17,921 nucleotides of DNA, from positions 1 to 17,921 of the forward strand of contig URZS01000004.1 in assembly GCA_900552445.1 (NCBI GenBank), given 5' to 3'. Of the stretch, positions 7,134 through 15,003 are shown one piece after another. The notes beneath the pieces are model-generated. The model did no database searches. It was not told the origin of the DNA and saw only the letters and a list, made by a program, of their open reading frames with translations. The stretch's first letter is position 1. Each line of letters starts with the position of its first letter. The DNA comes from an uncultured Veillonella sp. (GTDB taxonomy: Bacteria > Bacillota > Negativicutes > Veillonellales > Veillonellaceae). Made by a program: the position numbers and the translations under genes.

Positions 7134-8935
7134 AGTAATGCCTCCATATCAACTGAAACTTTCGTATATTTCTTATGTAACTGTCGACTATATTCCCGAT
7201 TTGTAGGGATTTCAATGATATGAACGCCTGATTCTGAGCTAACATTAGCTAGTACAGTACTCAATTCGTCGGGACTTGTGATTTTAGTATAACCACAGCC
7301 ATAGAGTTTAGCAGCCCCGCTATAATCTAAGCCTTGAGATGTAGAGAACAAGTAATCAAAATGCTTCGTTCCCTTTTGCGGTAAGTATTCAAAAATACCT
7401 CCTCCATCGTTATTATGCAAAATAATCGTCAAATTGAGATTGTGCATTTTGGCTACTGCCAATCCATTTAAATCATGGAATAAGGACAAGTCTCCAGTTA
7501 CAAGATATGTAGGCAATCCATTTGTGGCAAGACCTAGAGCAGTAGAAATGGTACCATCAATACCGTTTACACCACGGTTGCCATACAGTACGGCAGTAGA
7601 CTCACCACTAAACCAGAAGTAATCAAAGTCTCGAATACTCATACTATTGGCAACAAGCACTTGTGCATTATCAGAAATATGTTGCTGTAACTCGCGTATC
7701 GTGCGACCTTCAAAGCAACTTGGTTCCTCTATGGCTGTACCTAGCTTCTGTTTTCCTACTGTTTCTAAATGTTGCCATTTATCAAGATAGGCTTGGGAGT
7801 CATTTTGTACACCATACAGATTCGTAAATACATCAATACTTGCTTGCATGTGCATAGTGGTTTTACCCGTTGGATTCATAGAGTCCATCGTAGGGTTGAC
7901 CTCAATGTATTCTACATTATCCCAACTCGCCACCATCTGTTGCACTCGTTTAGACACAACGATTTGGCCGAACTGAATTACACAATCAGGCTTTAGTATA
8001 GGCCATAGCTCTTTATCAGCTAAAAATGCATCATACGTTGAAATCACAACATCAGAGAAATATTTTTTCTGAGTCACATCTGTATCATTGCTACGATTGA
8101 TAGCAAATTCATGATTGCCATCAATAGCATCAGTCTTTTTACAACGTCTTACGTTAGACAATGGATCTGCCAAGATAGGTGCTTGTAGCGTTGTAGCAAA
8201 AGAAAGAATACTCTTAGCTTCCGCAACATCGACCTGTGGTCCAGCTAGTATAAGAATATTCTTATATTGCCCTAGGAGGCTATCCTTCTTACTGCTACTA
8301 GTATTGTTTACATGACTTATACGACTTGTATTATCATAATTACAGCCACTACTATAATGTGGCTTAACTACGTTAAAGGGACTACGTCCCGCTTCAAAGT
8401 GTTTGCTGTCCAGTTCAGGTACCAAGGGCTCAAAGAGAGGCACATTGATATGTACTGGTCCTTTTTTAGTATCCATAGCTTTCATATACGCTTTACGCGC
8501 TACTTGGCGTGGATATGTATAGTAATGAGACTCTTGAGGCACTGCTAATTCTTCGTAATAGTTTACAGCAGTACCAAAAATTTTCTGTTGATCTACTGTT
8601 TGCGGAGCCCCTACGTGTAACAACGTGTGTGGCCTATCAGCAGATAGTACGATGAGAGGCACACCACTATATTGAGCCTCTAAAATAGCGGGCAAATAAT
8701 GAGCCACTGCCGAACCAGAGGTACAAACGAGTACGGTTGGTTCCTTATGAGCCTTTGCAATACCAAGAGCCATAAAACTAGCAGAGCGCTCATCTATATT
8801 CATATATGTTTCAAATCCTTCATGCTCTGTGAAAAGCATAGCCATCGTCGTAGAACGAGAGCCAGGGCTAAACACGGCATGACGGACGCCGAGTTGGTAG
8901 AATTCATCTACCAAGGCAGCAATATATTCGTTCAT
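7130..8935 (-). CDS. menD: SEPHCHC synthase (ThDP-dependent)
   Basis: A 601-residue thiamine-diphosphate enzyme joining isochorismate and 2-oxoglutarate, the first committed menaquinone step. The N-terminal PYR domain shows VFSPGSRSTT (21-30) and the activating Glu49 in NIDERSAS. The C-terminal PP domain has the ThDP/Mg motif from GDLSLF (481-486) to HNNDGGGIF (507-515). The middle domain carries polar insertions at about 195-225 (Ser/Asn/Thr-rich) and 260-290, making it somewhat longer than most MenD proteins. I chose the ATG at 8935 because AAAGGGA lies six bases upstream; a TTG at 8953 would add six residues but would consume that SD. It follows menF after 40 bases and overlaps menH by four. 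Confidence 0.96.
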   Translation of the reverse strand: MNEYIAALVDEFYQLGVRHAVFSPGSRSTTMAMLFTEHEGFETYMNIDERSASFMALGIAKAHKEPTVLVCTSGSAVAHYLPAILEAQYSGVPLIVLSADRPHTLLHVGAPQTVDQQKIFGTAVNYYEELAVPQESHYYTYPRQVARKAYMKAMDTKKGPVHINVPLFEPLVPELDSKHFEAGRSPFNVVKPHYSSGCNYDNTSRISHVNNTSSSKKDSLLGQYKNILILAGPQVDVAEAKSILSFATTLQAPILADPLSNVRRCKKTDAIDGNHEFAINRSNDTDVTQKKYFSDVVISTYDAFLADKELWPILKPDCVIQFGQIVVSKRVQQMVASWDNVEYIEVNPTMDSMNPTGKTTMHMQASIDVFTNLYGVQNDSQAYLDKWQHLETVGKQKLGTAIEEPSCFEGRTIRELQQHISDNAQVLVANSMSIRDFDYFWFSGESTAVLYGNRGVNGIDGTISTALGLATNGLPTYLVTGDLSLFHDLNGLAVAKMHNLNLTIILHNNDGGGIFEYLPQKGTKHFDYLFSTSQGLDYSGAAKLYGCGYTKITSPDELSTVLANVSSESGVHIIEIPTNREYSRQLHKKYTKVSVDMEALL

Positions 8936-8975
8936 TATATTCCCTTTCAACAACCCCTAAGGGTTTGGAAATGTA

Positions 8976-10118
8976 TTATAGCGCCTCCAAAATGGTGCGC
9001 ATTTTATTATTCGTTTCTGCGTATTCTTCATCCGCATCAGAGTCGGCAACAACACCGCATCCCGCATAGGCATACAGTACATTATCCATGATGAGAGCGG
9101 ATCGAATGGCAACGACTACGATGCCATCCCCCATATCTTTCATAAAGCCAAATGGAGCTGCGTACATGCCACGCTCGTGGGCTTCGTACGTTTGTAATAG
9201 GGCCAATGCCTTTTCTCGAGGTTCCCCGCCGAGAGCAGGCGTAGGATGTAATAATTTTGACCACTCTACGAGGGACTTTGTGCTATCCTTTGCGGTAATA
9301 ATAGTACGCAAATGATAGAGGTGAGCTAGCTCCATAATACCCGTTTCACCTATGGTCACATCTGGAGTAATAGCTTTCATAGTGTTTACAATGCGATCAC
9401 GGACGATATTATGTTCAAAAAGATTTTTCTTATCTGTTAACAGTTGCTCCTTAGTCCATGCATTTGGTCCATGTTTAGGCGCCGTTCCAGCTAAGGCATA
9501 ACTAAGGATTTCACTGCCACGATGACGCACTAGAATTTCTGGAGAAGCACCTACAAAGGTACGCCCATCCTTTTCGTAACCAAAGATAAAACAATTAGGA
9601 TTGTTATCTACTAGATTAGCTAAAATGCTAGCCACATTATATGGTGTATCACTAGTAAACTCCACTTCACGAGAGGAGACGACCTTAGTCATTTCACCAC
9701 TGCTGATGCCCTCAGCAATAGCATTCATAAGGCTATCCCAAGCAGCCTTATCATCACTAGTTTCCTTGAAATTATGGCGTACCTGAGGCACCTCAAAATC
9801 CTCGATAGGTACGCTTTCACCAGCATGAAGATAGAAAGATTCCCCATTTTCTACAATGTAATAATGGGTGAAAGCAATCATTTCATGGCCCATACCAGCC
9901 CATTTAGGATCTTTGGAGGTCTCAAAAAAAGTATCCCCATAAAATACGTAGGCATAATTATGGCGGTCCTCATCATCTTTGACCGTCGCCAGACGTTTAG
10001 CGCCTACAACGATACGGTCACTTTGACGATCAACCCAAAATACCCGTTCTTCATTGGGGAAGTTCATCCAAAAGGCCACCGGACTATTCAGTTCTAACGG
10101 TTCTTTGTTATATTTCAT
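8976..10118 (-). CDS. menF: Isochorismate synthase
   Basis: A 380-residue chorismate-binding enzyme that converts chorismate to isochorismate, feeding menD directly downstream. The variable N-terminal part (about 1-125) is followed by the catalytic domain, with TKVVSSR (144-150, Lys145 as the likely general base), GASPEILVRH (190-199, Glu194), the ALAGT segment (208-212), ELAHLYHLRT (263-272), LLHPTPALGGEPR (289-301) and RGMYAAPFGF (316-325). These are the usual landmarks of MenF/EntC/DhbC proteins, and the length is near EntC-type enzymes. Menaquinone rather than siderophore duty is inferred from the operon. An in-frame TAG four codons upstream fixes the longest frame. No good SD precedes the ATG at 10118, while GGTGG lies nine bases before a Met at codon 18, so the start is less certain than elsewhere. 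A regulatory leader precedes the gene. Confidence 0.93.
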   Translation of the reverse strand: MKYNKEPLELNSPVAFWMNFPNEERVFWVDRQSDRIVVGAKRLATVKDDEDRHNYAYVFYGDTFFETSKDPKWAGMGHEMIAFTHYYIVENGESFYLHAGESVPIEDFEVPQVRHNFKETSDDKAAWDSLMNAIAEGISSGEMTKVVSSREVEFTSDTPYNVASILANLVDNNPNCFIFGYEKDGRTFVGASPEILVRHRGSEILSYALAGTAPKHGPNAWTKEQLLTDKKNLFEHNIVRDRIVNTMKAITPDVTIGETGIMELAHLYHLRTIITAKDSTKSLVEWSKLLHPTPALGGEPREKALALLQTYEAHERGMYAAPFGFMKDMGDGIVVVAIRSALIMDNVLYAYAGCGVVADSDADEEYAETNNKMRTILEAL

Positions 10119-10153
10119 AGTTGTACGTCGCTATACGAAAAATAGACTATAGT

Positions 10154-10194
10154 AAAAACACCTAACGTGTAGAAGGTTTCTTCTACACGTTAGG
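10154..10194 (-). terminator. Leader terminator (attenuator) upstream of menF
   Basis: On the minus strand a perfect 15-bp stem (10194-10180 with 10175-10161) with a GAAAC-type 4-base loop is followed by TGTTTTT. It lies 35 bases upstream of the menF start and downstream of the only good promoter in this gap, so it should prematurely stop the men transcript unless it is prevented from forming. Confidence 0.85.
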
Positions 10195-10265
10195 CGTCAT
10201 CCATAAGTTTCCAAATTTTGAGATGAGCCTAACGCCATCACACGTCGGTGGGCCCTCTTTATATC
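10188..10265 (-). promoter_or_regulatory. Candidate cis-acting leader RNA with antiterminator for menF
   Basis: The predicted leader starts near 10265. Bases 10234-10222 (CGTTAGGCTCATC) pair with 10201-10188 (GATGACGCCTAACG) over 13 bp with one bulged C. The second arm shares seven bases with the 5' arm of the downstream terminator, so the two structures exclude each other. A third, upstream element (GGGCC at 10255-10251) can pair with GGCTC at 10229-10225 and free the terminator. This 1-2-3-4 layout is typical of transcription attenuators. I recognise no T-box sequence and no known riboswitch core. The signal sensed is unknown. Confidence 0.6.
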
Positions 10266-10271
10266 TAATTT

Positions 10272-10280
10272 ATTATATCA
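10272..10280 (-). promoter_or_regulatory. Extended -10 promoter of the men operon
   Basis: On the minus strand, TGA followed by TATAAT (10280-10272) forms a consensus extended -10 element. No recognisable -35 box lies upstream, which extended -10 promoters can tolerate. Transcription would start near 10265, just downstream of the purD terminator. Confidence 0.6.
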
Positions 10281-10301
10281 TAGGTAACCGTTAAAAGGTA
10301 G

Positions 10302-10350
10302 AAAATAAAACCTCTACACCACATGCATTATGCATGAATGTAGAGGTTTT
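10302..10350 (-). terminator. Intrinsic terminator after purD
   Basis: A 12-bp perfect outer stem (AAAACCTCTACA with its complement, 10307-10318 and 10339-10350) encloses a smaller ATGCAT-based hairpin. On the minus strand it is followed by TTTTATTTT. It lies 24 bases beyond the purD stop and ends the purine operon. Confidence 0.88.
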
Positions 10351-10374
10351 AGTATATCTTAAAATTCTTTTTCT

Positions 10375-11637
10375 TTATTTGAAAGCTTTCGCTCCAATAT
10401 CTGTACGGTATTGCATGCCTTCAAAGTCAATATGTTCTATCCGTTCATAAGCTCTATCGAGCGCCGTTCTAAGATCTTTGCCGAGACCTACTACGCCAAG
10501 AACACGGCCGCCATTTGTCACATACTCTTCGCCTACTAGTTTAGTACCAGAATGGAATACGATAGTCGTATCATGTTGTTTTATATCACCATGAATCACA
10601 TCACCCTTAGAGGATGTTTCCGGATACCCTTTAGAAGCAAGAATAACACAAGCAGCAGAGGAGTCTTTCCATTTCACCATATGAGCTGTCAAATTGCCTG
10701 TGGCGCAAGCCATCATGATTTGCCCCAAATCGCTATCTAGTAAGGGCAATACAACTTGTGTTTCAGGATCCCCAAAGCGGGCATTGAATTCTACCACCTT
10801 AGGTCCTTCAGCGGTAATCATAAGACCTGCATAGAGGCAGCCCACATAAGGCATCCCCTCTTTTTGCATGGCCGCTACCATAGGTTCTAAGATTGTTTTC
10901 ATCGCTTTATTCCGCAATGTATCAGTGAGCACTGGCGCTGGTGCATAGGTGCCCATACCACCTGTATTAGGGCCTTTATCACCATCAAAGATGCGTTTAT
11001 GATCTTGAGACGCAATCATAGGAACTACGGTTTTGCCATCTACAAAGGCAAGTAAACTCGCCTCTTCACCTTCCATGAATTCTTCAATAACTACGGTACT
11101 ACCGGCCTCTCCAAAACGGTTGCCACTGAGCATATCTTCTACAGCCACATTTGCTTCGTCAATGGTCATAGCCACTACAACACCCTTGCCAGCTGCTAAG
11201 CCATCAGCTTTCACTACAATAGGAGCACCAGTTTGACGGATAAATTCTTTTGCTTCATCTACATTGTGAAATACACCATAGGCAGCAGTTGGGATGTTGT
11301 ATTTTTTCATTAAATCTTTGGCGAACACTTTGGATCCTTCTAGTTGAGCAGCTGCTTTTGATGGACCAAAGACAGGAATGCCCGCTTTACTCAGTATATC
11401 AGCCAAGCCTGCCACAAGAGGTGCCTCAGGACCGACAACGACTAAATCAACTTGGTTATCCTTTAAAAAGTTAATCAAATGATCGCTTTGTTGCCAGTCG
11501 ATACCAACTAGCTCAGTACAATCTGACATGGCCGCACTGCCAGGAATGGCATATACCTTTGTTACGCTAGGGCTGATGGACAAGCGCCATGCTAAGGCAT
11601 GTTCGCGGCCGCCGTTACCGATTACACATACTTTCAT
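10375..11637 (-). CDS. purD: Phosphoribosylamine-glycine ligase (GAR synthetase)
   Basis: A 420-residue ATP-grasp enzyme that joins phosphoribosylamine and glycine, the second step of IMP synthesis. It shows the N-terminal GNGGREHA loop (residues 8-15), GPEAPL, the ATP-grasp [14 protein letters not shown] segment, the [19 protein letters not shown] stretch and the metal-binding [11 protein letters not shown]. The length is normal for monofunctional PurD. The ATG has a strong GGAGG five bases upstream. It is the last gene of the operon and lies 140 bases after purH, the widest gap in the cluster; that gap contains a long potential hairpin. Confidence 0.98.
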   Translation of the reverse strand: MKVCVIGNGGREHALAWRLSISPSVTKVYAIPGSAAMSDCTELVGIDWQQSDHLINFLKDNQVDLVVVGPEAPLVAGLADILSKAGIPVFGPSKAAAQLEGSKVFAKDLMKKYNIPTAAYGVFHNVDEAKEFIRQTGAPIVVKADGLAAGKGVVVAMTIDEANVAVEDMLSGNRFGEAGSTVVIEEFMEGEEASLLAFVDGKTVVPMIASQDHKRIFDGDKGPNTGGMGTYAPAPVLTDTLRNKAMKTILEPMVAAMQKEGMPYVGCLYAGLMITAEGPKVVEFNARFGDPETQVVLPLLDSDLGQIMMACATGNLTAHMVKWKDSSAACVILASKGYPETSSKGDVIHGDIKQHDTTIVFHSGTKLVGEEYVTNGGRVLGVVGLGKDLRTALDRAYERIEHIDFEGMQYRTDIGAKAFK

Positions 11638-11685
11638 AAGTCCTCCATCGACGCCTAAACGTCATCGATACATCATATTTATGTA

Positions 11686-11744
11686 AGCACTTATATCCTC
11701 TATAATCATTATTACGCATCAATGATTAGATATGAGCTAGTGCT
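11686..11744. repeat. Long interrupted hairpin between purH and purD
   Basis: Three nested inverted repeats line up in one structure: AGCACT/AGTGCT outside, ATATC/GATAT in the middle and TAATCATT/AATGATTA inside, with small internal loops. On the minus strand it would form just after the purH stop, in the transcript leading to purD. No U-tract follows, so it is not a standard terminator. It could be an RNA-processing or stability element. Intergenic bases 11638-11777 hold no gene. Confidence 0.6.
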
Positions 11745-11777
11745 CAACCGTAAACTTCAATTATTATGCTAAACCAA

Positions 11778-13307
11778 TTAATGTTTAAAGTGACGAATGC
11801 TTGTAAATACCATAGCAATGCCCGCTTCATCGGCAGCCTTGATAGATTCTTCGTCTCGAATAGAGCCACCAGGTTGAATGATGGCTGCAATACCATGTTT
11901 TGCCGCCGTTTCTACAGTATCTCCAAACGGGAAGAATGCATCAGATGCTAATACTGCCCCTTTAGCGGCCTTACCAGCTTGTTCAAGGGCAATTTTCGCC
12001 GACCCAACGCGGTTCATTTGTCCTGCGCCCACACCGAGTGTCCGTTTTTCGTTAGAAATCAAAATCGCATTGGATTTTACGTGTTTTACGAGCTTCCATG
12101 CAAATTCGAGAGCCTTCCATTGTTCCTCTGTGGGCTGTACCTTCGTCACCACTTTATAATTAGTGCGGTCTTCTAAAATATCATCTTCTGTTTGTACTAA
12201 TAGGCCACCAGAAACCTTTTTCACTGTCACTTGGCCAGATTCAGGTTTAGATAACTGGATGAGGCGAATATTTTTCTTCGCTTCCAGGATTTCTAATGCT
12301 TCTTTTGTGAAAGTAGGTGCCATAATGACTTCTAAGAAAATTTTGCTCATTTCTTCTGCAGTAGCTGCATCTACTTCACGGTTTAAAGCAACAATACCAC
12401 CAAAGGCGGATACGGAGTCTGCTTCGTAAGCATTTACATAAGCATCATGCAAGGTAGCCGCCGTAGCTGCACCACATGGATTTATATGCTTGATGATACA
12501 TGCTGCAGGATCTGTAAACTCCCACACCATATTCCATGCCGCTTCCATGTCTACGATGTTGTTATAGGAAAGCTCTTTGCCATGGAGCTGTTTTAAAGCC
12601 CCCATGCCATGAGCTGTACCGATTTCTTTGTAGAATGCCGCTTTTTGATGCGGATTTTCGCCATAGCGAAGGTCTGTTACCTTTTCATAAGCACTTAAAT
12701 ATTCAGGCGGTGTAGGACCTTCATTTAAGATACCGCTCATATAGTTAGCAATGGCTACGTCATAAGCGGCAGTATGAGCAAAGGCTTCTTTCGCCAAACC
12801 AAAGCGATATTCTTTAGTCAACTCGCCATGTTCTTTAAGCATTGCTAAGATTTCATCATAATGATTTGGGTTTACAACGATGCCCACATACGCATGGTTT
12901 TTGGCGGCAGAGCGCACCATGGTAGGACCACCGATATCGATATTTTCAATAGCTTCCTCTAAGGATACATTGGGTTTTGCAATGGTTTCACGGAATGGGT
13001 AGAGATTGACTACCACAAGGTCGATTGGCTCAATACCATGATCCGCCATAGCTTGTTGATGCTCTCCATTATCACGAATAGCCAAAATACCACCATGAAC
13101 CTTTGGATGCAAGGTCTTAACACGGCCATCCATCATTTCAGGAAAACCTGTCAAAGATTCGACCGCTTTTGCTGCAATGCCCGCATCAGTAATAGCCTTA
13201 AGCGTACCACCTGTTGAATAAATGGTTACACCTAATTCAACTAAACCTTTTGCAAAGTCTACAATACCTGTTTTATCTGAAACACTAAGAAGTGCATTTT
13301 TAATCAT
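11778..13307 (-). CDS. purH: Bifunctional AICAR formyltransferase / IMP cyclohydrolase
   Basis: A 509-residue bifunctional enzyme carrying out the last two steps to IMP: 10-formyl-THF-dependent formylation of AICAR, then ring closure. The N-terminal cyclohydrolase domain (about 1-145) has LLSVSDKTG, STGGT and MDGRVKTLHPKVHGG. The C-terminal transformylase domain contains LRYGENPHQ (213-221), the catalytic Lys273 and His274 in KHINPCGAA, SAFGGI, and the C-terminal IQPGGSIRD and FTSIRHFKH. Length and both domains are complete. It begins 24 bases after purN with GAGAGG five bases before the ATG. Confidence 0.98.
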   Translation of the reverse strand: MIKNALLSVSDKTGIVDFAKGLVELGVTIYSTGGTLKAITDAGIAAKAVESLTGFPEMMDGRVKTLHPKVHGGILAIRDNGEHQQAMADHGIEPIDLVVVNLYPFRETIAKPNVSLEEAIENIDIGGPTMVRSAAKNHAYVGIVVNPNHYDEILAMLKEHGELTKEYRFGLAKEAFAHTAAYDVAIANYMSGILNEGPTPPEYLSAYEKVTDLRYGENPHQKAAFYKEIGTAHGMGALKQLHGKELSYNNIVDMEAAWNMVWEFTDPAACIIKHINPCGAATAATLHDAYVNAYEADSVSAFGGIVALNREVDAATAEEMSKIFLEVIMAPTFTKEALEILEAKKNIRLIQLSKPESGQVTVKKVSGGLLVQTEDDILEDRTNYKVVTKVQPTEEQWKALEFAWKLVKHVKSNAILISNEKRTLGVGAGQMNRVGSAKIALEQAGKAAKGAVLASDAFFPFGDTVETAAKHGIAAIIQPGGSIRDEESIKAADEAGIAMVFTSIRHFKH

Positions 13308-13331
13308 GTAACCTCTCCATTTGCTTTTTCA

Positions 13332-13949
13332 TCAATCTTCAATATAAACGACTCTGCCTTTTATGGTGAGCTTGTCTTCACAAAACAACCGTAAAGCCTC
13401 TTTATACGTTTTATGTTCGATAGGCAACAATCTATCGCTTAAAGTATCCTCAGTATCATCTGACAATAGAGGCACTGTATTCTGCATAATGATAGGACCT
13501 GTATCCATTCCTGCATCTACAAAATGTACAGTACACCCCGTTATCTTTACACCTGCGTCGATGGCTTGTTGATGACCATGAAGTCCCGGAAAGGATGGCA
13601 ATAATGCAGGATGGATATTTAAGATTTTATGCTCATACCGGTCAATGAGCTTAGCCCCTACTATGCGCATATAGCCAGCCAACACAACACCATCTATCTT
13701 ATAAGGTTCTAAGGCATCTAATTGAGCTTGTTCAAAGCTAGCTTTTGAATCATAATCGCTACGGTCGATAACAATAAGTGGAATATTCCAAGATTGGGAG
13801 CGTTCCACAATTCCAGCTGTACCATGGTCTGTAATGATTACAACAAACTCACCATTTATATAACCTTCTTGCATAGCCTTATACAGAGCTTCTCCATTAG
13901 ATCCACGTCCACTAGCAAAGAGAGCTAATCGCTTTTTAGAATTACACAT
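13332..13949 (-). CDS. purN: Phosphoribosylglycinamide formyltransferase
   Basis: A 205-residue GAR transformylase using 10-formyl-THF, the third step of IMP synthesis. ASGRGSN (12-18) is the phosphate-binding loop. Asn111 and His113 in NIHPALLPSFPG and Asp149 in DAGMDTGPI match the catalytic Asn-His-Asp set of E. coli PurN. I place the start at the ATG at 13949, which overlaps the end of purM by eight bases and has AGGGG about ten bases upstream. The longer frame to 13988 would add 13 residues encoded inside purM and not resembling the family. It lies between purM and purH in a tightly packed block. Confidence 0.96.
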   Translation of the reverse strand: MCNSKKRLALFASGRGSNGEALYKAMQEGYINGEFVVIITDHGTAGIVERSQSWNIPLIVIDRSDYDSKASFEQAQLDALEPYKIDGVVLAGYMRIVGAKLIDRYEHKILNIHPALLPSFPGLHGHQQAIDAGVKITGCTVHFVDAGMDTGPIIMQNTVPLLSDDTEDTLSDRLLPIEHKTYKEALRLFCEDKLTIKGRVVYIED

Positions 13950-15003
13950 CAAACTCAGCCCCTTTAAGGACAACTGGACCATCACCACTTACGATGCGAC
14001 CAATTTCATATACTGCTTCACCACGGCTAGCGAGGTTTTCTTTAACCGTTTTCACATCCTTTTGATCAACGATGAGTATCATGCCAATCCCCATGTTGAA
14101 AGTACGATACATTTCAGGCCATGCTACGTTACCCCATTCTTGTAGTTTTGTAAATACAGGAAGTCGTGGCCATGTAGTGACGTCTACCTCTGCAGTCACG
14201 CCCTTTGGCAATACGCGCGGAATGTTTTCATAGAAGCCACCACCTGTAATATGAACCATGCCTTTTACAAGCTGTTGTTCAATTAATGGCAATACAGCTT
14301 TTGGATATAAACGAGTAGGCGTCAATAATTCTTCACCTAAGGTTTTCTCAAATTCAGGGATATCTGTATCAATAGAGAACTGTTTATGGTCAAATACGAT
14401 TTTACGAACCAAGGAGAACCCATTGGAATGTACACCAGACGATGGCAAGCCCAAAATCACATCACCAGCTTTGATACTTTCACCTGTAATCAATTTAGGG
14501 CGATCAACGATCCCCACTGCAAAGCCCGCTACATCGTAGTCATCATTATCATAAAAACCTGCCATTTCAGCAGTTTCTCCGCCTAACAAAGCACACCCAG
14601 ATTCTTCACAAGCCTCAGCTACACCGCGCACGATGTCTGCTACTTTCACAGGATCTAACTTGCCTACTGCAATATAGTCTAGGAAAAATAGAGGCGTCGC
14701 CCCTTGCACAAGAATATCGTTAACACTCATGGCTACGCAGTCTTGACCAATAGTATCATGTTTATCCATCATGATAGCGAGACGCAATTTAGTGCCTACC
14801 CCATCCGTACCAGATACGAGCATAGGGTCCGACATAGTATGACTAGCTAAGGAATAAAGTCCCCCAAAACCACCTAAATCACCTACAACACCAGGAGTAT
14901 AGGTGCGTTTTACAGATTCTTTCATCAATTCGACGGCACGATTGCCTGCATCGATATCAACACCTGCATCGCGATAGGTTAAACTAGTTTTATTCGAGCA
15001 CAT
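13942..15003 (-). CDS. purM: Phosphoribosylformylglycinamidine cyclo-ligase (AIR synthetase)
   Basis: A 353-residue ATP-dependent enzyme that closes the imidazole ring of FGAM to form AIR. Motifs include VSGTDGVGTKL near residue 63, AMSVNDILVQGATPLFFLDY, ALLGGETAEM, the glycine-rich LPSSGVHSNGFSL and HITGGGFYENIPR. The length is typical. The ATG is embedded in the end of purF (14-base overlap), with GAAGGGG seven bases upstream, which implies coupled translation. Its substrate comes from an FGAM synthase (PurL or PurLQS) that is not in this window. Confidence 0.98.
   Translation of the reverse strand: MCSNKTSLTYRDAGVDIDAGNRAVELMKESVKRTYTPGVVGDLGGFGGLYSLASHTMSDPMLVSGTDGVGTKLRLAIMMDKHDTIGQDCVAMSVNDILVQGATPLFFLDYIAVGKLDPVKVADIVRGVAEACEESGCALLGGETAEMAGFYDNDDYDVAGFAVGIVDRPKLITGESIKAGDVILGLPSSGVHSNGFSLVRKIVFDHKQFSIDTDIPEFEKTLGEELLTPTRLYPKAVLPLIEQQLVKGMVHITGGGFYENIPRVLPKGVTAEVDVTTWPRLPVFTKLQEWGNVAWPEMYRTFNMGIGMILIVDQKDVKTVKENLASRGEAVYEIGRIVSGDGPVVLKGAEFDV

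Noticed and set aside
8936..8953. TTG start for menD
   Set aside because: The AAAGGGA SD for the downstream ATG lies within this extension, and MenD homologues start near MNEYIAALVDEF.
10197..10238. 13-codon frame in the menF leader as a leader peptide
   Set aside because: Its nearest SD-like sequence (GAGGG) is 14 bases from the ATG, too far for efficient initiation, and it has no run of regulatory codons; it stays only a weak possibility.
10119..10265. T-box riboswitch upstream of menF
   Set aside because: No T-box bulge sequence (AGGGTGGNACCGCG-like) occurs in the leader, and the antiterminator does not fit that architecture.
13950..13988. Longer purN start
   Set aside because: The extra 13 residues lie inside purM and do not resemble PurN; the ATG at 13949 is better placed.
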